The position numbers and the translations under genes were made by a program. A stretch of DNA of 64,000 nt from Halichondria panicea (taxonomy: Eukaryota > Porifera > Demospongiae > Suberitida > Halichondriidae), in contig NC_087379.1 of assembly GCF_963675165.1 (NCBI RefSeq), positions 2,112,201 through 2,176,200 of the forward strand. The letters are read 5' to 3'. Numbering within the stretch: the first letter of the stretch is position 1; each line of letters begins with the position of its first letter. The notes below the pieces were generated by a model. That model worked only from the letters and a program-made list of their open reading frames with translations. It had not been told where the DNA came from and did no database searches. Shown here piece by piece: positions 12,325 to 23,239 of the stretch.

Positions 12325-13455
12325 AAGAGTGCGTAGCGAAACTTGTCCATGGAGTGTTGCTACTCTACTTAGTAGTTAGCTCTGCACTAGAGAACGCTAG
12401 CTATTCATATAATTCCATTGGTAGCTGCAACAGTGAGAAGATTCAAGAGAGCTGCAAGGCTCTACTTAGTTGGGCGGAGTCCAACCAACGCTGCGCTCTG
12501 GGTTGGGTATCAGTACATGTAGCAGTTTTGTTCCACCGGTACTTGAGACAGAGTATGAATATTGTTTAATCTTTAAGTGGCTGACAACCGCATGGCTCAG
12601 GGGTGCGATATAAAGAAATCAATTAACTATTTGGATGGCTATTCTAGCTGACTGGATCTAGCTATAGTTGTTTTGGAATTCAAGAAAGACCTCAGACTCT
12701 TAGAGAAAGTAGAAGAATACTGTAGCCTGTAATATAAGATTTAGTACGGGCAGAAATAAACTTTTTCATAATAGTTAGACATCTAGCACAAGGAGAGGTA
12801 CAGCCAGCTATAAGACTACCCCAAGGCTTCTGAGAAGCTTTTCGAAGACCAAAGAAGGCATACATAACACAGGTTTTGTCCAAACTAATGATCTAATCTT
12901 ATTGGTAGCACAACAAAACTTAAAACAAAGACAAGTCCTTTTAATTAATTAATACATACTGTTCAAGCTTCATTCATAGATGCTAAGATAGACTATGCTT
13001 CTTTTCTAGTAGCCTAGATATCCAGCAGGAGCTGTTTCTGCATTCTCTAGAGAAATACAGTGTCCCAGCTCGCCTTGTCAGCTAAATTGAGCTGTAAGGT
13101 TTCCCACTTGAACGCAGCAATCTGATTGGGCTGCAAATTTCTTGCAGTGGGAACAAAACTGCTACATGTACTGATACCCAACCGAGCAAAGCGTTGGTTG
13201 GACTCCGCCCAACTAGGCTCTACTGTCATACTGATGCAGCCGTCAAGCTTGAACTTTTGGCATCGATCGTTTTTAACAACAATCATGGCCGATCATTACC
13301 CACTCATTGTGATTCTGGATTCTGACTGCATGCAGCAAAATTAAAATTAATCAATGCAGCAAGATTGTTCATCAAATTCATTATAATGAAACGCTATTAG
13401 TAGCTTTATGTTATGTAGGTTTGGCATCTCCACCGAGGCATCAGCACCCGCGGTG
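12325..13455 (+). repeat. Repeat family B, long copy with insertion
   Basis: This copy of the 10605-10935 family is split by the element at 12467-13215. Outside the insertion the two copies align block by block. The family ends with CACCGAGGCATCAGCAC. Confidence 0.8.
12467..13215. mobile_element. Foldback/MULE-like element with 9-bp target duplication
   Basis: The ends are near-perfect inverted repeats beginning TAGTTGGGCGGAGTCCAACC, continuing into a GGGTATCAGTACATGTAG block. The element is flanked on both sides by GGCTCTACT (12458-12466 and 13216-13224). The related copy at 10605 has this site once (GGCTCTGCT), which confirms insertion. A 9-bp duplication is typical of Mutator-like elements; with no transposase it would be non-autonomous. 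Confidence 0.88.
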
Positions 13456-14177
13456 CTGTCATTGATTAGAAGGTGTGGCTTTTGCTAAAAAAAATTTGGC
13501 GCTGCCCGCCGCTAGAGATTCTGATGTAAAACCGGGGTACGAATCGGCTACAAAAGTGCTGGTGGAATGAAGAATGGAGTGGTGGCTACAAGTCTGGTGT
13601 GAATTAGAATGGTGGCTGATTGATCTTGAAATGGATGTTCGAGTGTCATGACAAACTTTGTCAGATTTTCAACTTTGACCCATGCAGATAACTTATGTTC
13701 CTTTCATACGGTTTTGCCCATACTCTAAATGTAATCTATATAGGCTCATAAGTTTTGCTCGGTTTACCACTCTAATCACTCTATATCAGCTGCTCCAATA
13801 TTGGAGTAAGTCTGTCAGCTATTTACTTATTCACCTAATTTTTTAAAGCCTACTTAATTTCTTTTGTGTAAATTTCACATGAATAATATAATAATATCAT
13901 TATTATAGCTCTATAGTGCCAGCAGTTATGAACATGAATGTAAATTAAGACATTCAAACATGAAAGTACAAAACACATTATAATAACTAGTAAGTGCATG
14001 CAGCATCAGATTGCGATAGCACACAAATAATTTACTGATACGTCTAGGTACGTGTTGTCACAACTGCAAACCAATGATTATTGCTGGATTGGATTCGGAG
14101 TTGACACGCTTTTGCCAGATCAGATCCTCCTGGCAGAATCCCATTTTTCTTGAGGGCCTGGTAAGCTACCATATACA
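13456..14177. other. Non-coding, nothing recognised
   Basis: This stretch between repeats has no frame or splice pattern that I can support. Confidence 0.4.
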
Positions 14178-14482
14178 ACTAGTGTTCAAGCTGGCGCTGT
14201 GCTAATGCCTCTCGCCATGTTTTTGCTTTCGCTCAAAGTATTAGAGTGTTATAGAAAGGTTAATAATTTGCAATAATTATGATTTCAAATTGGTGTTAGC
14301 AATTGTATTAAACACAGTAACGATAATGTGTAATTATCAGAAAAGGTTGGTTTGTGGCTTACCTGGACCTCAACAAAGAACTGATTCTGCAAAACGGATT
14401 CTCTTACACGTGGTATTGAGCGCGCATGCGCATTAGATCTACATCCAGGAATAGGGGTGTGTCTGCAAGTTCAATCTAGATA

Positions 14483-15147
14483 CTGCCCTTTGCAGCTCAC
14501 TTGGAAGTTTTGGGCAAATAGTAAATTGCAAAAAACCACTTGTGATAATTGTAACAGTTTACATAAGTAAACCACAATAGAGCAAGGTACAAAGTTTAAA
14601 TTTTAGAACAGATCTTTATGTGGATATATACATCTGGCTATACCTACAGTATATTCAGCATAAACTACTAGTTGGGTAACCAGGAAAAACTAATCCTTAT
14701 CAAGAGGAGTTAAGTGGCGTATTAAGTGGCAGAGAATTGGAGACTGGTTCAGCAGCAGGCTGTTTCTCAGTCAACAATTTTAAGGTTTAGGCAGTTTATA
14801 TCGTAATCAAGCTACCCCTAGAGCCCAAACTTTTTACCTTATAGATAGAGATCTGGCCAAGTTGTGGTTTAGCTGTAAACTGTTACACTTACCTCAAGTG
14901 GTTTTTTGCATTTTACAGTAATATATACTAGCTATTTGCCAAAACTTCACGTGAGCTGACGTGAGCTACAACAAATCATGAGCGTGAAAAAACTACAACA
15001 ACAAAACACAAAGATCTGGTCTATTCCAAACTTTGTCCCTTGCTCTATAGTATTGTGGTTTACTTATGTAAACTGTTACACTTATCTTAAGTGGTTTTTT
15101 GCAATTTACTATTTGCCCTAAACTTCCAAGTGAGCTGCAAAGGGCAG
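14483..15147. mobile_element. MITE with ~95-bp TIRs and TA target duplication
   Basis: The left arm starting CTGCCCTTTGCAGCTCACTT and the right arm reverse-complemented agree over about 95 bp. The element is flanked by TA on each side (14481-14482, 15148-15149). A third partial copy of the arm lies at 14870-14960 inside it. TA duplication fits a Tc1/mariner-type mobiliser. There is no coding capacity. Confidence 0.88.
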
Positions 15148-15149
15148 TA

Positions 15150-17110
15150 GAACTTTTTATTTGGGCAGGAAATGCTGCATCCACAGTGTGGGTTTTAATG
15201 CAGGTCCTGTATACTATACAGACATGAACAAAAGACAAGAACGTAGAAAAATAATTGCTTAGTTGCAGTTAGAGAACAGTTTGTGTATAATGTTCTTGAA
15301 CGCTGGTACTGTTTTTGTTTTCTTGAGTTCTTGAGGAAGCGCATTGTACTTGAGAGCTCCTTGAAAACTGAAACTTTTCCTGAGTAGCTCAGTGGATGGT
15401 CTTGGAAGGTGGAGATTATCTTGTCCACGAGTTGTTACTTGTGCTTGTCTGCTACTGTGTTCGGAGTTCTTTGTGAATAGTTCTTGCAAGTACTTAGGTG
15501 CTGTTTTAATTATGCTGCGGTGGACTTGTACCAGCATTAGCTCTTCTCGACGCTGTTCTAGAGTAGTCCATCCTAGCTCGCTACGCAGCGGAGAACTTGG
15601 AGTCCTAGAAGGCTTGCCCAGGATGACCCTCATGCCATAATTCTGGATGCTCTCAACTCGATCTTTGAGCTTGCTGCTACAGGCATGCCATACTACTGGT
15701 TTCCTTGTGTTGATGGGGATGCTTGGGCTTATTTTTCTGAGACAGGCAATTCCAGCTGATGCTTTTTTCTTTACACCACTGATGTGTGAGTTCCATTTAA
15801 GGTCTCTGTCTACAGTGACTCCTAGGTATTTAATTGAGTCCGTCTCCTTAATGCTTTCACCTTTTAACTGGATGTTAATTTTTCCTGTTTTCTTGCTGTT
15901 AGTGAGAGAAATGAACTGGGTTTTTTTGATATTCATTTTAAGATTGTTGTCTTCAATCCATTGTGAGATGTTTTGAAGGTCTGTATTTAGAAATTTTTCA
16001 ACTTCTGATTTTAGCTTGTGTGAGGAGTATATTGTCGTGTCATCAGCATATAGATGAATTTTGCAGGACTTTACGACATTCGGAAGATCGTTTACAAATA
16101 TTACAAAAAGAAGTGGGCCCAGAAGAGAACCTTGAGGGACACCCCTGGTGATGGCTGCCCATTTAGATGCTGAAGAGTTTACCAGGACTCCCTGCTCTCT
16201 GTCCTGAAGGTAGTTTTCAAACCATTTAAGCTCATTTTCTTGGAGACCATAACTTTCCAGCTTCCGCAGGAGGATCTTGTGGTCAATACTGTCAAACGCT
16301 TTGCTGAGATCAATGAGGACTGCTCCTACATGTTTGCCTTGGTCAATGGCAGTCTTCCAGTCTTCAACTGTCTTTAGAATTACATCCTGGGTACTGTGAG
16401 CTGGTCGGAACCGTGATTGGTAGTGACTGATTTGGTTGTTGCTTGCCATATGTGTATACAGCTGTTTGTGGATGATTTGTTCCATTACTTTTACAATGAC
16501 TGGTAGAACGGATATGGGTCTATAGTTGTTAGGTTTGTGATCATTTGGAGTCTTTTGAATAGGTGTGACATTTGCTCTCTTCCATTCTGCAGGAATCTTT
16601 CCTGTAGTTAGAGAGTGGTTGAACAAGGTTGTAATGCCTGGTGATATGTCCCCTGCACATTTTTGCAACATTCCTGCAGTTATTCCGTCAACACCAGTGG
16701 CTTTCCTTGTATTTAGCTTGGTGAGACATGCACACACTTCATCTTCTTCAATACGTTTGAAATGGAATTGGGTTTTACAGGGATTAAGGTGGTTTCGCTG
16801 AGATTTCTTGGAGGCAGGTGCTTTGGTTTGGAGGGATGAGAAGTGATTATTGAGGGACTCAGCTATTAGCTTAGGAAGTATCACAGATTTCCCATCCTTG
16901 TCTATGTGAGTGATACGAGATTTGGTCTTTCTGCCAAGGGCCCTGTTTAGCTCAGTCCACACTTGCCTGGGTTTGCCCCTGAGGTCTTTACAAAGTCCTT
17001 CGAAGTGGGTTTTTTTGTTGATTTTTAGATTTATTTTAACACGATTTCTGTATTTGACAAACTGATTCCAGTCACTAAAATAGCTAGCTTCTTTAGCAGC
17101 TCTTTCTAAC
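15150..17110 (-). mobile_element. LINE, 5'-truncated
   Basis: A non-LTR retrotransposon copy contains the reverse transcriptase frame at 15259-17136 and a short 3' region ending in AAATAAAAAG (minus strand) near 15150. The 5' half with the endonuclease is absent. The truncation falls at about 17105, inside a family A repeat. Confidence 0.85.
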
Positions 17111-17136
17111 TCTTGTAGCCAAAAAAAAGCTAGCAC
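15259..17136 (-). pseudogene. Reverse transcriptase of a LINE (625-codon open frame)
   Basis: The frame encodes a non-LTR reverse transcriptase: NYRPISVLPV, then FDSIDHKILL, then GVPQGSLLGPLLF, then the catalytic YADD in HLYADDTTIY, and a thumb/C-terminal region ending LPQELKKTKTVPAF. It most resembles the Jockey/CR1/L2 side of LINEs. The usual QSGFR block reads QSRFR. The first dozen or so codons come from the flanking repeat rather than the element. No apurinic endonuclease precedes the RT, so the copy is 5'-truncated and cannot be autonomous, although the RT frame itself is unbroken, suggesting fairly recent insertion. Confidence 0.9.
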
Positions 17137-17360
17137 TTAAGTGCAAGGCTAACTCATAAATTGAATAGAAAGATTGTGCGAACAGATGATGCTATGAAAG
17201 ATTCTGAAGAGACTGCAACAGCCTTCAATGTGAGTCAAACTAGCCATGCGCCATAACTCGAGAAAAAAGCTTTAGTTTGCTAATCCACGAATCAAAATCC
17301 AAGAGAACGTGGCTAGAAGCCTATAGAAGCTGTTTAGTTTAGTTTTAGTTTTAGTTATAA

Positions 17361-17879
17361 TAGTTTTTGAGCGAAAGCTGGTGCAAGCTGTGGCCGTGAG
17401 ATATGCTGTTAAGGTTACAGTGGATCGTTGTGTCCTTTATTTAAATCAATAGTTAGCAATTATTGTGTTAAACTGTTTTGCGAGCAGTTAATACAGTACT
17501 ATATAAGTGCCAAAGCATTATGTTTTCTCATTACCAGATATTGTAGAATAAGAGAATAAAGGAATCAAGGGATTTAAGTGAGAGTATAGATTACAATTCT
17601 TATGTTACGCCTAACTTTGGCAGAGTATTTGAATTAAGGAAAAAAGTTTCCTAATTTTTAAGAACAAACAAGTTGTGAAATGTCAGTACCCAGAGCAAAT
17701 TGCAAAGTTAAAGCTTAAGTTCTTCAAAGTTATGTTGATCGGTTATGAAAGTAACAACAAATGTTCAGCTGATGTATAGAGCTATAGTAAATTATTTTAA
17801 AGACTTATGCTTATATACATGTGCCATACATTTTTTAATGATGTGTATCATTTTTTACATAATGACATTCTGTAAATTC
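17361..17879. other. Non-coding AT-rich stretch
   Basis: No gene recognised. It contains TTTAGTTTTAG-type low-complexity sequence near the end of the family A copy and otherwise unique AT-rich DNA. Confidence 0.4.
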
Positions 17880-17889
17880 TCTGAACATA

Positions 17890-18125
17890 ATTATCCCATC
17901 TCAGTGCACGCAGTACATCTCCCTCAGCTCCTCATGTCACCATTATAGAGCACAATATCCCCGGGGGAAAACACGTAGGTAGACATAGCCAGTGAGACCT
18001 GAAGCAGGAAGTTGTGATCAGCAAGCTTGAACACTGGGACGTTGTTGAGTAGGGTGGAGCATTCTTCCATGCTCACATACATCGGACTAGCTCTCTAACC
18101 GTCTCACCCCTGTAAATTAAGAGGT
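17890..18125 (-). pseudogene. Decayed copy of CNGK exon 17 (CNBD2 start)
   Basis: This corresponds to 54422-54668. The block ACAATATCCCCGGGG and the block TTGAACACTGGGACGTTG are retained at about 90% identity. Insertions near 17920 and a deletion near 18070 disrupt the frame, and the LMHDMPQSV-coding part is gone. Confidence 0.85.
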
Positions 18126-18564
18126 ACTCATAACACAGAATAATTACCAAAATCTGAGTAAGAGTGGTTTGGAAAAGGGTCCATTCGAAATAACTGCATG
18201 GGTCAATTGTAGACAGAATCTTTAGACAGTCATAAATTCACTGTATGCCCATTCTCAATAAGATATGTCAGATCAGATGTGATGAAAAAATTACCGAGCT
18301 ATCTCAATAATTACACTTATTGCAAAGTAACTATTCCTGACCATGGTTTAAGGTCAATCGTGAAAATGATATACCTCCAAAATTTGACGCTGTACAATTG
18401 CCGACACCAATCAGATTGGGGCGAGGCTAACGTAGTTGGGGGCAGAGTCCAAAAAAAGTACCCACATGTTACGTCACCATTTTGTGGCCAGCTTTTTTAT
18501 TGGTGGTTAATATAAAATTTGAACGGACGACAATAAAACCCACCATAATTTATAATCATTCTCA

Positions 18565-18760
18565 CCAATTTGCAGATGCGCATATCAGCCTGTTTAATCT
18601 TGACAGAGACAGTACACGAAACACATCCTCTGTCAGGGGAAGGCGATGAACATTATTTTGAGATTAGCGTAACTCACGTATGCTACTGGACCATGCCATC
18701 AGTACAATAATGTCAACGGGGAAGGAACTGATGATATCCAGAAAGAAGTTAGTCCTGTAG
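18565..18760 (-). pseudogene. Decayed copies of CNGK exons 26 and 25 (S3-S4 of repeat 3)
   Basis: 18565-18625 matches 48186-48247 and 18672-18757 matches 48305-48381. The stretch encoding NFFLDIISSFPVDIIVLMAW is still readable. Splice signals are partly kept, but neighbouring exons are missing or split, so no product is expected. Confidence 0.85.
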
Positions 18761-18814
18761 AGAAAGGCAGCTTGTTGTACAGAGCATGTTGTTACTGACA
18801 GTGCATGGGTATAC

Positions 18815-18873
18815 CTGATGTAGTGCAGTGCACAAGTGATAGGTTGTGTGATGAGCACACCTTCGTTAGTGTA
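18815..18873 (-). pseudogene. Half of a decayed CNGK exon 24, interrupted
   Basis: This matches the downstream part of exon 24 (48440-48523), reading YYTNEGVLITQPITCALHYI on the minus strand. The other half resumes at 22257 after a 3.4-kb TIR element. Confidence 0.85.
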
Positions 18874-19617
18874 GTACACAACCAAAAAGTCCGGATCTGT
18901 TCCGTGTCTGTGTATACAAGTTGTGTGCAATTGAACTTGTACATTTCATCTGGGCAATGATGTGTTACGCAAGTGATAGCACAGATATGTGTGGAAGCTG
19001 TACAGTTGTGATTCAGCATTGTACATAATCTGGTACAGACATGTAAATATAAGCTAGAGCTAGTAGCTTGGTTGTATATCATTGTATTTACAGTAATTAT
19101 GATAATTATATAGATCTACAATCATGCAGGTTGGCAGAGATAATTATGTATTGACAAGTGCATGCATGAAAAGGATGGTTAAAATAGCTAGAGGACAACT
19201 TATAAAAATTACTATGATAATGCTAAGTTGCTCTCGTTCTTGTTCGATTGTAAAAGGCTGTGTAGTAATGTTAAGTTAACAACAGACAGTCTTGCTCATT
19301 GTATATGGCGAAACCCAACTCGAGCTCCTGCATGTAGGTCGAATTGTCCAGTGTAACATATGTACATGTCAGGAACATGTGTTTACGTGTTCAGTCCGAA
19401 GGGTCAAAAGCCTCTCATTTTGGCAAGGTGGAAGGGGGAAGATTCTTCTTCCATTATGGCACAGACCACTATAAATGCCGTCAATTAAGCAATTAGAATG
19501 AACAACAGGAGTCCTGCATACACAACCTGAAATATATTGTCAATGGTACATTGTATAATAATTTTAATATATTCAAAATTGATATTGAACACTTACATTC
19601 AAGCAAGAAGTAATTTG

Positions 19618-20375
19618 TACATGTGTTCATAAACTGCTCCATATACGTTTGCACCAAAACATCCAAGACGATGATGAATGTACATCGTATTCTCTTGAGA
19701 CTTCACACCATTCTGATTGGTGCCATCGAAAGACAAGGCAATATCTGGCAATATCTCTCAACTTGTTGGTTGAGCCTTGTTTTTAGATAGCATGCAAACA
19801 AACATAATTATAGCTTAATCCATGCATGTACAAAAAATATTCTTACCTTTCTCAGTGTTCCAGACTGATATAGCCTTGCCAAGATGTGTGATGAGACACC
19901 AGGCCATTCCATGCTGGTTGTAGAGATTAGTCAACCCAGCAACACACCTAAATAAGTATAACGTAGGTAAACCAACAGCATAAATTATAATACTCACTGT
20001 TGAAAATCTCACTCTGGTAATAGCCACTTGAATAGACAAATCTCAATGCTTCTAATGTTGAAAACGAAACAGTAATATCACCACTTAGGGCTCGTCTATT
20101 TGAAAAACTTTCTTCTCCCTCATCAATATAAATTAAAGGCTTCACACCTGCAACACAAGACGAAGGAAGTGTTACATATCATATACGTACACAGTTTAAA
20201 CATTAACCTTTCAGTGTTAATTAAAAGCAGCAGTGGGACCGAAGAGACAGCAAGGTCTTCCACAAGGTTGAGCAGTGGGTGCACTTCCATTTTTTTTAAT
20301 ATGTGGGTTGCATTCCTTACCAGGTCTAAGAACCCCTTACATACTTGTCTGCTTTCCAAAATGAAACACACTATG
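19618..20375 (-). pseudogene. Exon-like blocks of an unknown gene
   Basis: Four blocks on the minus strand look protein-coding and are bounded by AG and GT. They are 20375-20210 (KGFLDLVRNATHILKK...), 20147-20000 (PLIYIDEGEESFSNRRALSG...), 19947-19850 (LTNLYNQHGMAWCLITHLGK...) and about 19745-19622 (ALSFDGTNQNGVKSQENTMY... to a stop). The phases at the candidate junctions do not agree, so this is either decayed or wrongly bounded. The blocks lie inside the 18874-22254 element and may be captured. I do not recognise the family. Confidence 0.3.
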
Positions 20376-20707
20376 CAACTCTGAACACCTATATACACAC
20401 GCAGGGGTAGAGTTTGAAATGTAAAATGTACACGTACACACGTCTAAATGTATACGTACATGTAGTGCACTCACTTTTTAAAGTGCGAGCCATTCATAGT
20501 TAGTCACATAAGGGGTCACAATAAAAGCAGCCATCTAATAATTGAAATAAATAAAGTAACAGGGAAGTAGTGGATCATCAATTAACCCCTCGTCTGAATG
20601 TTGTCAAAATAATGATGACTTTCAAGCCTAGAAATATATAATTATAATTTTGGTCATCAGTGCATACATAGTTATAGACTCACGCGTTTCCACTCTATAG
20701 ATAACTG

Positions 20708-20770
20708 ACGTCTAGCTGTCTGGCATCTAGCTGTCTGACATCTAGCTGTCTGGCATCTAGCTGTCTGGCC
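20708..20770. repeat. 17-bp minisatellite
   Basis: About four tandem copies of TCTAGCTGTCTGGCA-type units are present. Confidence 0.85.
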
Positions 20771-20967
20771 AGTTGTTCTACCCTACATAAAAATAACCAA
20801 AGTATTAAACTCTGGTTGTCTAACAAACCTCATGTGAGTCTGCACCTTTCCACACTGTCAACAAGTGTTAATGCCTGCTTCTTAATAGCTACAGTAATAA
20901 ATCACTGAATAACAAGCTCTCATTTGCTCACATGCACAGATGTGTAGCAGAGCAGCTCCTTCCTCAC

Positions 20968-22083
20968 TTGTGATACATAGCAGAATATGTCATAATAAAT
21001 GGAAAGTCATCAAATATCTCGGAGGTTGTGTCAGGAGTTCCCCAGGGTTCGGTGCTGGGACCTCTTCTTTTCCTAATCTATATAAATGACATCGATCTAC
21101 ATCAAAATGAAGGAAGTCTCTTGCTCTATGCTGATGATCTTCTTCTTTACCATCCTATTCAATCTCCTGAAGATTATCTAAAATTGCAAGGAGATATTGA
21201 TCAACTCCAAGCATGGTCTGAAAGAAATGTACTCTTGTTTAACCAAAGCAAGTGTAAATACATGACTATATCAAGAAAACTCAGCCCACCACTTCCCAAC
21301 ATGTGTCTCAATATCAATGGACGTCCCCTACTTAAAGTTGACCACTACAAGTACCTTGGAGTGTGGATCTCTCACGACCTCTCATGGTCAAAACACATAG
21401 AAGGAATGTGCAGAAATGCCTGCAAGCAGGTTGGTATAATTTACCGACAGTTCTATGGCCACTCGTCACTAGAATGTTTAAGACAACTCTACATCTCACT
21501 TGTGAGATCAAAACTGGAATATGCTGCCCCTGTTTGGGATCCATACCAAAAAACAAATTCTCACAAAATAGAAAAAGTACAAAAGTTTGCCCTTAAAATC
21601 TGCACAAAACTTTGGAATAAGGACTACGACTCCCTATTAGATACTGTGGACCTACCGTCTCTTTCCACAAGAAGATTGTACCTGAAACTATCATACCTTT
21701 ACCAGGTAATAAATGGTAACTTTAAATTCCCTGATTCACCACTGGAAAGAAGAGTATGCCCTCTCAATCTAAGAAGCACAAAAAATATACAGTTTGAAAG
21801 ACCAATTTGCAGAACAAATGCATATGCGAACTCTTTTTTCCCAAAAGCAATATCTGTATGGAATGAATTACCACTTGAGCTGCAGGAAAGTACATCGATT
21901 TTGTCATTTAAGAGAAATGTACTCTGTCACTTGCATTAGTATAGTATTAGTCTTTATTTTTAATTTGTACTCGCTATTGTAAGTAATATATACAGGGCAC
22001 ACATTAGGTTAGCATAATATGCTACTAGTGTATCCATGCATTTTGCAGAATTATTATAAAAATAAAAAAAATAAATAAAAAAA
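20968..22083 (+). mobile_element. LINE 3' fragment (reverse transcriptase C-terminal half)
   Basis: A second, different LINE. The frame up to 21939 encodes VSGVPQGSVLGPLLFLIYIN, the catalytic YADD in LLLYADDLLLY, then YLGVWISHDLSW and a C-terminus with SVWNELPLELQ. About 60 more bases upstream (from 20974) read in frame as INGKSSNISEVV. Everything 5' of RT motif 5 is absent. A 3' region of about 140 bp ends in an AATAAAAAAAATAAATAAAA tail near 22083. It is 5'-truncated and dead. Confidence 0.9.
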
Positions 22084-22256
22084 CATCACATTGGCAATCA
22101 CGAGTGAAGTACATTGCACACACATCTTTAACACACATCTGATCCACTTGTATTACAAAATAGATTTCATACGGTTCTGTGCATACATCAGTATAATAAG
22201 TGCACCTCTCACAGCTAGATGCTAATCATATACGTGGATTTTTGGTTGTGTTACTA

Positions 22257-22305
22257 GTAGGCTGTGTGCAGCTTCAATATCCTGTGGTTGTGTGCGTGTG
22301 CATGG

Positions 22306-22356
<51 letters not shown>

Positions 22357-22640
22357 CGTGCGTGCGTAGTTTTATTCTCGTGGAATAAAACATAGAAGTG
22401 TAGCAGCCCAAATTAATAAGAATAACATACAGCATGGCTACTATACTACCGGTAACAATGGACAAAGCCATATTTGCTGTGATGGCACAAAACTATTGGA
22501 TGTTTTCTCTCACATGTCTGCATGAGAAGAAGATGTCTAAGAGGTAGTTAATGGCCCAAAAAGCAACTTCACGGTGTATAGAAGGCAGCCCAAATGGAGA
22601 CTGTGATCACTGACACTAGTACTAGAGCAAAAATGAAACC
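22257..22640 (-). pseudogene. Rest of decayed exon 24, microsatellite, decayed exon 23
   Basis: 22257-22282 finishes the exon 24 copy. (TG)n at 22307-22352 corresponds to the interrupted microsatellite of the parental intron. 22515-22640 matches exon 23 (49170-49337, S1-S2 of repeat 3), with an added GTACTA and substitutions. The (TG)n here lacks the 327-bp MITE present at 48583-48909. Confidence 0.85.
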
Positions 22641-22649
22641 AAGACATAG

Positions 22650-22955
22650 TAATGTTATACTTTTTGATGAGAGGGAAGTGTTGTAGGGTGGTGTCCACAT
22701 CAATTCTGTTGAGCATCATGAGTTTGCAGTGAGTGGCGCTCTCACACTGAGTCGCAGTGCATGCAGGGGACACCACTAAACAGGAAACCAAGCTGTGGGT
22801 AACAGGATGACAATACTTCAAGTGAACAGTGAACAAGTTTAACTTGTTATCTCTCAATCGTGTATGTACATGTATGTATATATACGTACATGTACATGTA
22901 CTCCAAAGTAGCTGCCAATTTTATCACTTGACTGACAATAATCTGAAAGGGGAAA
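22650..22955 (-). pseudogene. Decayed copies of CNGK exons 19 and 18 (CNBD2)
   Basis: 22652-22790 matches 51573-51697 and still reads THCKLMMLNRIDVD. An insertion of several bases near 22745 breaks the frame of the PRTATVRA loop. 22899-22950 matches exon 18 but has lost the FGE-encoding end. Confidence 0.85.
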
Positions 22956-23239
22956 ATAAAGTTACTATAAGAAGTTCATCGCTCCAAATGTGCTTGTATG
23001 GATATTTTGCCTAGTGTACACAGACATGTGAACACTACAATGTTAATTATGTTGATGTGTGAGAATTGGTTATCAGTTTTATTATTCATGTTACTATGGT
23101 GAACACATTGACGTCAAACAAGACAGTGATGAATATATTGAGAGCACCATATTAGTACAACAGATGTTTGAAAAAGGTCAGTGTGGTAAATTTAATTTGA
23201 CTATCGAACAAGACAAACAAGTGCCATCCCAAGCCAGTA

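Larger units (their letters stand above)
14178..17360 (+). repeat. Repeat family A copy, split by MITE and LINE
   Basis: The left end AGCTGGCGCTGTGCTAATGC (14190 area) and the right part from CTTGTAGC (about 17110) to the CCTATAGAAGCTG block (about 17330) match the intact copy at 60893-61853. In between lie a MITE (14483-15147) and a LINE (about 15150-17105) that the intact copy lacks. The order of insertion follows: family A first, then LINE and MITE. Confidence 0.75.
18874..22254. mobile_element. 3.4-kb TIR element with TA duplication, inserted in a pseudo-exon
   Basis: The left end GTACACAACCAAAAAGTCC and the reverse-complemented right end GTAACACAACCAAAAATCC are inverted partners differing by single-base indels. 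TA flanks both sides (18872-18873, 22255-22256). The parental site at 48490-48500 has the uninterrupted sequence with one TA. Inside are exon-like blocks (19618-20375), a 17-bp minisatellite and a LINE fragment. No transposase is recognised. Confidence 0.8.

Noticed and set aside
18664-18930. A second functional channel gene at 17.9-23 kb
   Set aside because: Exons are permuted, missing, frame-broken and split by a transposon.
22307-22352. TG tract as a Z-DNA regulatory element
   Set aside because: It is only a microsatellite inherited from the duplicated intron.
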